Below the pieces are notes generated by a model. The model made no database searches, was not told the origin of the DNA, and was given only the letters and a program-made list of their open reading frames with translations. Below are positions 1 to 5,999 of a stretch of 6,059 nucleotides of DNA, in pieces. Position 1 is the first letter of the stretch, and every line of letters begins with the position of its first letter. The stretch covers positions 6,368 through 12,426 of the forward strand of contig JAGQYZ010000150.1 of NCBI GenBank assembly GCA_020435865.1, in the 5' to 3' direction. This DNA comes from Aequorivita sp. (GTDB lineage: Bacteria > Bacteroidota > Bacteroidia > Flavobacteriales > Flavobacteriaceae). The position numbers were made by a program, and so were the translations under genes.

Positions 1-752
1 TGCTGAACAACTTAAATTTTTCAACCGCATATAATCTTGCGGGTGATTCATTAAATTGGAGCCCTTTGCAATTTACTGGAAGTATTCCAATCATTAAAAA
101 GTTAGATTTCAATTTCAGTGGCACGCTGGACCCGTATGCTTTGGACAACAACAATACCAAAATTGATGTGTTCAATATTAACAACGGCGGAAGTCTTTTT
201 AGACTTACCAATGCCAATGTGAGCATCAATTATTCCTTTAGCAGTAAAGATTTTGAATCAAAAGCCAGTGATACAGGTGATGACAACGATACCTTCCGAA
301 ATGGTGGCCGACCTGATGATCTTTTTGGGGAAGCCTCCAATATTTATGACGGGCAGATTTATAACAATAAAAAAGCAGATGACGCTTCCAAAACCAATAT
401 AACTTGGTACAATTACAGCATTCCGTGGGATGTGCGTTTTGCTTACACCATTACTTACGGCAACGCACAACGGCAAAATGAAATATCCAGCCAATCGTTC
501 ATGATGAGTACCAATATGGAACTGGCGCCCCGCTGGACCGTTGGTGTTTCGTCTGGTTATGATTTTAAGAACAAAGGTGTTACCCTAACGCAGTTCCGCT
601 TCCAGCGCGATTTGGAAAGCTGGCAAATGAGTTTTAACTGGACACCCATAGGCAGCATCAATACGGCTTGGTATTTCTTTATAGGTATAAAATCTTCCGT
701 GCTTAGTGATATTAAGTATGATAAGCGCAGGGAGAGCGACAAGCGTTTATAA
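1..752 (+). CDS. lptD: LptD-like LPS-assembly outer-membrane protein, C-terminal part (5' end outside window)
   Basis: This is the last 249 codons of a longer gene. The frame is open from base 3, and its first in-window residues (LNNLNFSTAYNLAGDSLNW) continue smoothly into the rest, so the TTG at 66 is not a start. LptD is the outer-membrane beta-barrel that, with LptE, inserts lipopolysaccharide into the outer leaflet. The sequence alternates polar and aromatic residues as barrel strands do. The tail RDLESWQMSFNWTPIG, followed by an aromatic strand and an SDIKYDKRRE end, matches my memory of the Bacteroidota LptD/OstA C-terminus, where RDLHCWEM..W.P.G and a basic KYEKR-type tail recur. Asn/Asp-rich stretches such as DDNDTFRNGG fit extracellular loops. 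The RidA gene follows 40 bases downstream on the same strand, so co-transcription is possible. The family call is fairly sure; it rests on the C-terminal third only. Confidence 0.8.
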   Translation, partial: LNNLNFSTAYNLAGDSLNWSPLQFTGSIPIIKKLDFNFSGTLDPYALDNNNTKIDVFNINNGGSLFRLTNANVSINYSFSSKDFESKASDTGDDNDTFRNGGRPDDLFGEASNIYDGQIYNNKKADDASKTNITWYNYSIPWDVRFAYTITYGNAQRQNEISSQSFMMSTNMELAPRWTVGVSSGYDFKNKGVTLTQFRFQRDLESWQMSFNWTPIGSINTAWYFFIGIKSSVLSDIKYDKRRESDKRL

Positions 753-792
753 TGTTGATGGTTGAAGGTAAAAAACACAAACTCACTATAAA

Positions 793-1173
793 ATGAAAAA
801 AATAATCACCACCTCTAATGCCCCTGCCCCTATTGGCCCATATAACCAAGCGGTTCTTAATGGCAGTATGCTCTACACTTCTGGGCAGATAGCCATAGAC
901 CCAAAAACAGGCAACTTGGTAACTGACAATATTAAAACCGAAACTAAACTAGTGATGGAAAACCTAAAAGCCATCCTTACCGAAGCGGGAATGACGTTTG
1001 AAAACGTATTGAAAACCACCATCTTTATTAGCGATATGCACAATTTTGCAGCCATCAATGAGGTATATGCAACCTATTTTAACGAAGCAACTGCCCCAGC
1101 TCGTGAAACGGTAGAGGTTGCAAACTTGCCAAAGTTTGTAAATGTTGAAATTTCTGTGGTTGCTTCGCTTTGA
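793..1173 (+). CDS. ridA: RidA/YjgF/UK114-family enamine/imine deaminase
   Basis: A complete 126-residue protein, the normal length for this family of small cytoplasmic trimers. Members hydrolyse reactive enamine/imine intermediates, such as 2-aminoacrylate released by PLP enzymes, and so protect other PLP enzymes from damage. Family marks are in order: APAPIGPYNQAV at residues 10-21 with Tyr17, YTSGQIAIDPKTG at 28-40, and the C-terminal signature ARETVEVANLPKFVNVEI at 103-120. Arg104 and Glu119 there match the substrate carboxylate-binding Arg and the catalytic-site Glu of well-studied RidA proteins. All key positions are kept, so it should be active. The ATG follows an A-rich leader without a Shine-Dalgarno site. 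It ends 71 bases from the convergent kinase gene, and I see no strong terminator in that gap. The actual substrate in this organism cannot be read from sequence. Confidence 0.93.
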   Translation: MKKIITTSNAPAPIGPYNQAVLNGSMLYTSGQIAIDPKTGNLVTDNIKTETKLVMENLKAILTEAGMTFENVLKTTIFISDMHNFAAINEVYATYFNEATAPARETVEVANLPKFVNVEISVVASL

Positions 1174-1244
1174 TACTATAAGCTATACGCTTTAGGTAGA
1201 AAATTGCCAATTGCTATCTGTTAATTACTAAATCAACAAGCCTG

Positions 1245-2975
1245 TTATTCTACCCTTCCGCGCTGCAGTATTGCTTCAAAAGTCTCTCCAGGACGATAGT
1301 GAATGGGCTTTCCCGGAGCATCAGCATATAAACGAAATCGTTTTGACTTTAATCTCACGGTGCTACCGTCAACAGCTTCCACGCGCAGAATAACAAAGCC
1401 AATCAAAGCTTTTTTTCTACTGTTTGAAGGTACACAGTCTACAATCTTTCCCGTAACAGTTGCACCTTTGCGAATAATCACCCTGTTGTCTGCAATTACA
1501 TCTTCATTACAAGTGAGCCGAAATGTTTTTCCATCGCGCTCCTTTTCTTCAGAGCTTAAATCTTCCTGTAATGTTACAAGAATTGTTTTTCCTGCAGGAA
1601 CATCTGCAGGGGGGTGAGAAACTTTGCGGCTTTCATCTGCTTTCTTTATAGGCTCACTTTGTTTGGATGTATTTATTGGTTTTTTTTCGGGTGGGTCTTT
1701 TTCAACCTTTTGTACGTTATTGATTTTTTCTTTCGGTTTCGTTTCTGTTTTTACCTCGGGTTTCTTAGCGATACGACGGTACATCTCACTTGGTGTTTCA
1801 TCAAAATTTCCAGAAGTATTCTCTTCAACATCTTTTTGTGTCTGCTCCACAGGCTCTTCCCAGGCAATAGTAACAGGCTTTTCTGGTTTTTCTTTTATAT
1901 TGCTGCTGTCAGACCCGCCGCTCCAAAGCAATAGAATTAGACACAACAACACAGAGGCACCAAGAATAAAATAGGGCCTATTGGTTTTAGTAACCGTTGG
2001 AATTTTAACATTTCCTCCAGTGGGAACTTTGAATTTACCCGAAATTGTTTTTGCACGGGACAAAATTTTACTAACAGAAATGATTTCATTCCCTTTTTGT
2101 GGTTCTGTGAAAACCTGTGACGCCCGAAGCACCTTAGTAAGTGTGGAATGATCTAGCAACGCACCGTCAAGACATTTCTCAATGGCATTTTTCATTTCCT
2201 TAGCAGATTGATATCTTTTCTTTGGATTGCGTTGCAGTGCTTTTAAAACGATTTTCTCAAGAGAATTTGGAACTGTGGGATTTTCTGGTATGATGGGTTC
2301 CGGTTGTTTTTCCAGCTTATCCTTCATTAATTGGTAATCCGTATCACTATGGAACGGTGTTATACCGCAAAGCATTTCATACAGAATATTGCCTACAGCA
2401 TATACGTCTGTTCGCTCATCGCCTTCGTGGCCCTGAATTTGTTCTGGGGCCATATACTCTAGCGTACCTACTGATTTACCGTGGCTGGTTATACGTTGTG
2501 CATTGCGCATTCTGGCAATACCAAAGTCCATAATCTTTACTTCGCCATCTTCATTAATCATTACATTCGCAGGTTTTATATCGCGGTGAATGATTCCTTT
2601 ACGGTGCGCATGGTATAACCCATCAAGCATTTGCACTGCTATGCTAGCCGCAAGCTGATGCGCAATTTTTTTATGGAAAAAAACCCATTCTTCCAGTGTT
2701 TTACCTTCCACGTATTCCATGACCATCCAATACGTATCTTCTTTTGGAATGAAGGAATAAAGGTGGGTAACGTTGGGGTGGTTTAGTTTTGCAAGGGCAA
2801 GTGCCTCTGCTTGAAAGCGTTCCCCTAAGCTCTCTTCTACTGAACCGGAATTTCGGTGAAGCTGTTTTATGGCAACCAATCTGTCCAGCATAGTGTCTTT
2901 TGCCAGATATACCGTTCCCATTCCGCCTTCGCCAAGTTTTCGAATAATTTCATATTGGCTTCCTAGTCCGTCCAT
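1245..2975 (-). CDS. Membrane Ser/Thr protein kinase (PknB-like) with extracytoplasmic C-terminal domain
   Basis: A 576-residue Hanks-type kinase. The catalytic domain fills residues 8-270: glycine loop LGEGGMGTVYLA (14-25), ATP-anchoring Lys37 in AIK, helix-C Glu57, catalytic loop HRDIKPANVM (130-139) with Asp132, DFG at 150-152, activation segment ending in APEQ (176-179), and Asp190 in RTDVYAVG. It is an RD kinase; Ser168 and Thr171 are plausible activation-loop phosphosites. A Thr/Lys-rich juxtamembrane region (275-333) leads to one transmembrane helix at about 334-351. Basic residues before it put the kinase in the cytoplasm. Outside come a Lys/Glu/Pro-rich linker (about 355-458) resembling TonB-type spacers in composition, and a folded C-terminal region (about 459-574) with no PASTA repeats. 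The ATG overlaps the phosphatase stop as TAATG, so translation is probably coupled. Kinase identity is certain; substrates and the sensed signal are unknown. Confidence 0.95.
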   Translation of the reverse strand: MDGLGSQYEIIRKLGEGGMGTVYLAKDTMLDRLVAIKQLHRNSGSVEESLGERFQAEALALAKLNHPNVTHLYSFIPKEDTYWMVMEYVEGKTLEEWVFFHKKIAHQLAASIAVQMLDGLYHAHRKGIIHRDIKPANVMINEDGEVKIMDFGIARMRNAQRITSHGKSVGTLEYMAPEQIQGHEGDERTDVYAVGNILYEMLCGITPFHSDTDYQLMKDKLEKQPEPIIPENPTVPNSLEKIVLKALQRNPKKRYQSAKEMKNAIEKCLDGALLDHSTLTKVLRASQVFTEPQKGNEIISVSKILSRAKTISGKFKVPTGGNVKIPTVTKTNRPYFILGASVLLCLILLLWSGGSDSSNIKEKPEKPVTIAWEEPVEQTQKDVEENTSGNFDETPSEMYRRIAKKPEVKTETKPKEKINNVQKVEKDPPEKKPINTSKQSEPIKKADESRKVSHPPADVPAGKTILVTLQEDLSSEEKERDGKTFRLTCNEDVIADNRVIIRKGATVTGKIVDCVPSNSRKKALIGFVILRVEAVDGSTVRLKSKRFRLYADAPGKPIHYRPGETFEAILQRGRVE

Positions 2976-3832
2976 TATAGTATGTTTTGTTCTTTTGTGA
3001 TTGCAGGTTTTGATGTTTCTACTGCTGAAAAATCTATCAACAGCGCAGAGAAATTGTCAGATACATTGCGAGCCGTAGCTATAGTACTGAGACATTCCAA
3101 GACAAATTTAGGGTTTTGCATTAAAAGTAAGTTTTTGATGTCTTCCGCATGTAGCGCATCATACACACCGTCTGAGCAGAGAAACAAACGATCATCTTCT
3201 TGTATCTCCCATCCTTGGGACGGAACCTGTGGCTGTATTGTGGGCGTAGTGCCCAACGCCTGCAACAAGACATTTTTCATTGGATGATTCTCCAGTTCAC
3301 TTTCCGTAATCTCACCACCTTCAAACATTTGGTTTACCAAGGTATGGTCTGTGCTCAATTGCGCCAGCATGCCATTCCGTAAAAGATAAACACGGCTATC
3401 ACCAATGTGCCCGATATAGCAAACGTTCTGCTTTATAAGCACCATGCTTGCCGTCGTGCCCATTCCCTTTTGCGCTTCGTTTGATTTACCGGCTTCAACA
3501 ATCTTTTGGTGGGCGTTCAAAAATGCTTTTTGAAGCAGTAGTTGTGGCGGGTGCTGTTTCCAGTTTTCCAAGCAGTAGTTAAGCAATAGATTGCAAGCCA
3601 TTTCACTGGCCACTTCGCCTGCATTGTGCCCTCCCATTCCATCTGCTACTATTGCCAAAAGATTCTGCTTGTCATTTTCAGGATACGAAAAGGCTATTGA
3701 ATCTTCGTTATGGTCACGTGCGGGCCCCGTTTCAGAAACGGCAAAGACTGCACAATGATTCTTTTTATTGCGGCGGTAATTCTTAGTAGCATCTGGTGCC
3801 ACTTTTTTATTTTTTGAAAACAAAAAACGCAT
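2975..3832 (-). CDS. PP2C-family Ser/Thr protein phosphatase (PrpC/Stp1-like)
   Basis: A 285-residue metal-dependent phosphatase of the bacterial Stp1/PrpC/PstP class, expected to remove phosphate from Ser/Thr. The PP2C motifs appear in order: ARDHNEDS (38-45), ADGMGGHNAGEVAS (63-76), GMGTTAS (123-129), IGHIGDSRVYL (140-150), STDHTL (160-165), CSDGVYD (219-225) and VSDNFSALL (257-265). Metal ligands Asp44, Asp64, Gly65, Asp221 and Asp259 and the phosphate-binding Arg39 are all present, so the enzyme should be active. There is no signal peptide or membrane helix; residues 1-25 form a basic, probably flexible leader. Its stop overlaps the kinase start by one base, tying the pair into one translational unit. 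It begins 119 bases after the FHA-protease stop, behind an inverted-repeat structure. It probably reverses kinase autophosphorylation and the phosphosite read by the neighbouring FHA domain; that role is inferred from gene order. Confidence 0.95.
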   Translation of the reverse strand: MRFLFSKNKKVAPDATKNYRRNKKNHCAVFAVSETGPARDHNEDSIAFSYPENDKQNLLAIVADGMGGHNAGEVASEMACNLLLNYCLENWKQHPPQLLLQKAFLNAHQKIVEAGKSNEAQKGMGTTASMVLIKQNVCYIGHIGDSRVYLLRNGMLAQLSTDHTLVNQMFEGGEITESELENHPMKNVLLQALGTTPTIQPQVPSQGWEIQEDDRLFLCSDGVYDALHAEDIKNLLLMQNPKFVLECLSTIATARNVSDNFSALLIDFSAVETSKPAITKEQNIL

Positions 3833-3845
3833 AGGTATAAGTATT

Positions 3846-3920
3846 ATGGGTTAGGTGTGCAGCTACTGTCTTCCACCAGCATTGAAAAATAGCGCTGGTG
3901 GAATATATGACAGTACCCAT
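3846..3920 (-). repeat. Nested inverted repeat (RNA hairpin) between protease and phosphatase genes
   Basis: Three arm pairs are nested around one loop. The core is perfect: TTCCACCAGC at 3871-3880 pairs with GCTGGTGGAA at 3894-3903 around a 13-base loop. Immediately outside it TACTGTC (3864-3870) pairs with GACAGTA (3909-3915), with five unpaired bases on one side. Further out ATGGG (3846-3850) pairs with CCCAT (3916-3920). In the operon transcript the stem is not followed by a U-run; a run of seven U lies before it. It is therefore not a standard terminator for the protease gene. It may shape processing, stability or differential expression of the downstream phosphatase-kinase pair, or bind a protein as DNA. 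The base pairing is plain; the role is inference. Confidence 0.75.
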
Positions 3921-3951
3921 CTAAAAAAACCGTAAGGTGAGAATAGATTTT

Positions 3952-5622
3952 TTACTTGATTACTTCTTGGCGTCCCATTAGCTCCATTACGTACTTAATT
4001 GGAACCGCAAAGCTTATGGAAGCACCTGGCTCCCATTTGCCAGCGCTGAACACACCCACTACGCGCCCTTTGTCGTCAAACATAGGCCCGCCGCTGTTGC
4101 CACCACCAGTAGAATTTATAGTAAGTTGGTAGTAATCGCCGAAGGTGCTTTTATAATCATCAATCTTGCTGTTTTTTTCGGTACCACGCACCATGCGCCC
4201 AACGTTTCCTGTGCTAACAGTGGGCACGGGAACACTTGTTATATTTGGGTTGGTGTTAAATACATCTTGCGAACGCTTTAATACAAGCTGTACGGGTGCT
4301 ATACCGGGATAGCCCATAACAATTGTTTCATCACCGGGCTGAATTTCCTCATAACTGTCATAAAGTTCAACTTTTGGTAAAGACTCTGGCAAATCAATTT
4401 TGATCATTGCAACGTCATGTGTTGAGGAAATACGCACAATCTTCGCGGGCGTACGTTGTGAGTTATTGGCAAAGGTTACGTCAAGGTATGTATTCACACC
4501 TGTGTATTGCCTATCGTTGCCAGGCACCCATTCGCCAACCATGTCTTGTGAAACGGTTTTGTCCCAATTAGGTGCATACTGTCCATCCCTATTAAGTTCA
4601 ACAAGCACACCGGGAAAAGCATATTTCTGAAAGTGAAAACTTGTAAGCCAGTTGGAAGCCACGTGTCTGTTGGTTGCTATAAAGCCCCGATCGTCCACAA
4701 CAAAACCGCTGCCACTACCAGCACTCGCAATAAGATCTAGCTCTATGCCCTGTGAATTTCCAAGTGCCTTGAGGTAATCGCCCTTTGTTACTAACAATGG
4801 TACAATTGCGCCCTGCTCATTTTGGCTATAGGCAGCTTGGTATCCTATAATTTGTTTGTCCTTAATAACCGGATAATAAACATGATACATTTCCTCGCCA
4901 GATGCTGTGTTTGTTAGCTTCCAGGCCATCTCTATATAGACCACTTTTTCTTGGTTTGCCTTTGCTATTTCGGTTGGCGTGAAGGACGTTTTAGGGTCTG
5001 TTACATGAACAATTTCTTTTACTTTTTGATTTTTAAACAGTAAATACCCCCCCGTTGAAACCAACAGTAAAATGGCAAGTATGGTAATCACCAAGCCGGT
5101 TTTGCTTTTCTTTTCAGATTCGCGAATCATGTGTTGCATGGTGTTCTTGCCAATACCCTCTTTTGCAGGTGGGGTTTTCTCTGAAGTAACCTTTGGCAAA
5201 TCTGTAGCCGTGTGCATCTTTGTTTCTTTCGCTAGGATTGGATCAATAACGCGGGTTTTTTTAATGTGAGACTGTGGGCGCGGATCTAGGTCAAATTCAA
5301 AAGAAGGCCCCTCTTTGCCAAGTTTTACAATGTCTCCGGCAAAAAGCTCGGTCTTACCAGAGGTACGCACGTCATTTACAAATGTTCCGTTCTTGCTCTG
5401 GCTGTCTGAAACAAAGAAACGCTCCGGTTTATCAGTATCATGACTAATGCGGCAATGATCGCGGCTGATGGTATCCTCCTTTACAGGATCAAAACTTACG
5501 TCGTTATCAGACCCACGACCTATTCTAATTTCGGGATTGCTTGCAACGGAAAACTTTTCCACTTGCCCCTTTTTTGAGCCAGCTATGTGGCGAATCAATA
5601 GGGAAATGTTTTGCTCATTCAT
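3952..5622 (-). CDS. FHA domain - transmembrane helix - trypsin-like serine protease fusion
   Basis: A 556-residue, three-part protein. Residues 7-112 form an FHA phosphothreonine-binding domain with its conserved residues: IGRGSDND (34-41, Arg36), SRDH (53-56), and SQSKNGTFVND (74-84, Asn78), then AGDIVKLG (95-102). A polar linker (about 115-174) rich in Thr and Lys follows. One transmembrane helix lies at about 175-196, preceded by Lys/Arg residues, so the FHA domain should be cytoplasmic and the rest periplasmic. The chymotrypsin-fold protease occupies about 295-550: GSGSGFVV then ATNRHVASN with His320, HDVAMIKID with Asp403, and GGGNSGGPMFDD with Ser510. The triad is complete. The His-Asp spacing (83 residues) looks long, implying an insertion, and there is no C-terminal PDZ domain, unlike DegP/HtrA. 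It is the first gene of the unit. Substrate unknown. Confidence 0.92.
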   Translation of the reverse strand: MNEQNISLLIRHIAGSKKGQVEKFSVASNPEIRIGRGSDNDVSFDPVKEDTISRDHCRISHDTDKPERFFVSDSQSKNGTFVNDVRTSGKTELFAGDIVKLGKEGPSFEFDLDPRPQSHIKKTRVIDPILAKETKMHTATDLPKVTSEKTPPAKEGIGKNTMQHMIRESEKKSKTGLVITILAILLLVSTGGYLLFKNQKVKEIVHVTDPKTSFTPTEIAKANQEKVVYIEMAWKLTNTASGEEMYHVYYPVIKDKQIIGYQAAYSQNEQGAIVPLLVTKGDYLKALGNSQGIELDLIASAGSGSGFVVDDRGFIATNRHVASNWLTSFHFQKYAFPGVLVELNRDGQYAPNWDKTVSQDMVGEWVPGNDRQYTGVNTYLDVTFANNSQRTPAKIVRISSTHDVAMIKIDLPESLPKVELYDSYEEIQPGDETIVMGYPGIAPVQLVLKRSQDVFNTNPNITSVPVPTVSTGNVGRMVRGTEKNSKIDDYKSTFGDYYQLTINSTGGGNSGGPMFDDKGRVVGVFSAGKWEPGASISFAVPIKYVMELMGRQEVIK

Positions 5623-5766
5623 TCTGTTTGTTTTTTAGATGGTTAAAAAAAAAATTTAAAGCTGGTAGCAATGTTTGTAAAAAATAACACTGTACAACCC
5701 TATATCGGAGGAAGGTTAAAAATGTCATCAATTAAATTGATTTTTAAAAAAAATAGGCTTTACGCC

Positions 5767-5821
5767 TTTGGTGCAAGATTGAAAGTTGCGGGTTGGGGAT
5801 TGTTGGTTTTTTTGCACCAAA
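5767..5821. repeat. 10-base perfect inverted repeat with G/T-rich loop
   Basis: TTTGGTGCAA at 5767-5776 is the exact reverse complement of TTGCACCAAA at 5812-5821. Two more pairs, one of them G-U, can extend the stem inward. The 35-base interior is rich in G and T on the + strand. Next to it, AGGC (5755-5758) and GCCT (5764-5767) form a small hairpin that on the - strand is followed by A and eight T, a weak terminator-like arrangement for any transcript entering from the right. It could be a terminator remnant, a repeat-element end or an RNA structure. I see the pairing but cannot assign a role. Confidence 0.5.
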
Positions 5822-5834
5822 ACCCCCTTATTAG

Positions 5835-5951
5835 CATTTTGTTTTCAGCACAGGCAGCGAAGAGGCCCGCGCGGGCTATGAACTGATGCGCGAGCGCTTT
5901 GTTGGGCAGGGAGGTAGCAGGCCTACCGATGGCGAAGAGACCACTTCCTAA
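5835..5951 (+). pseudogene. Possible gene relic: GC-rich open frame without a start
   Basis: The frame after the TAG at 5832-5834 stays open for 38 codons and ends in TAA at 5949-5951. It reads HFVFSTGSEEARAGYELM, then about 20 more residues ending in GEETTS. Its composition is hydrophilic and protein-like, and codons are GC-rich (GCG, CGC, GGC), unlike every other gene in the window. A rho-independent terminator begins 21 bases after the stop, as expected for a real gene end. There is no credible start; the first in-frame ATG (5886) leaves only about 20 codons. It may be the 3' stub of a lost or frameshifted gene, or part of a dispersed repeat or structured RNA. I do not recognise the product. 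Confidence 0.3.
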
Positions 5952-5972
5952 ACTGCAAGGAGTGGAAAAAAG

Positions 5973-5999
5973 AAACGGTTCTTTGGGAACCGTTTTTTT
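5973..5999 (+). terminator. Rho-independent terminator
   Basis: AAACGGTTC (5973-5981) pairs perfectly with GAACCGTTT (5987-5995) around the five-base loop TTTGG, and a run of seven T covers 5993-5999. This is a textbook + strand terminator. On the - strand the same stem is followed by TTTCTTTTTT, so it may work in both directions. A second hairpin sits just before it (arms 5941-5949 and 5958-5965, eight pairs with one bulged T). Nothing intact on the + strand ends here; the only candidate is the relic frame ending at 5951. Confidence 0.8.

Noticed and set aside
1195..1254. Seven-base inverted repeat GGTAGAA/TTCTACC across the RidA-kinase convergent gap as a terminator
   Set aside because: The loop is about 46 bases, the right arm lies in the kinase 3' coding end, and there is no T-run; too weak to call.
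1614..1974. Two overlapping + strand frames rich in Phe, Leu and Ser that look like membrane proteins
   Set aside because: They are antisense to the Lys/Glu/Pro-rich linker and membrane helix of the kinase; AAA/GAA codons read backwards give Phe-rich frames. No start context or family resemblance.
1245..5622. Type VI secretion regulatory cluster (PpkA/PppA/Fha type)
   Set aside because: No secretion structural genes in the window, and the FHA protein is a membrane protease rather than a Fha-type scaffold.
5790..5806. G runs (GGG, GGGG, GG) as a G-quadruplex
   Set aside because: Only two runs have three or more G, so only an unstable two-layer form is possible.
5722..5886. 54-codon + strand frame preceded by GGAGG-like sequence, with a hydrophobic middle
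   Set aside because: Shine-Dalgarno sites are poor evidence in Bacteroidota, the frame crosses an inverted repeat and the sharp GC border, and its end resembles no protein I know. Mentioned in the flank entry only.
5901..5925. CAGG...AGCAG resembling the conserved SRP (4.5S) RNA core loop
   Set aside because: The SRP core needs the GGAA-capped stem between these blocks; here only five bases separate them.
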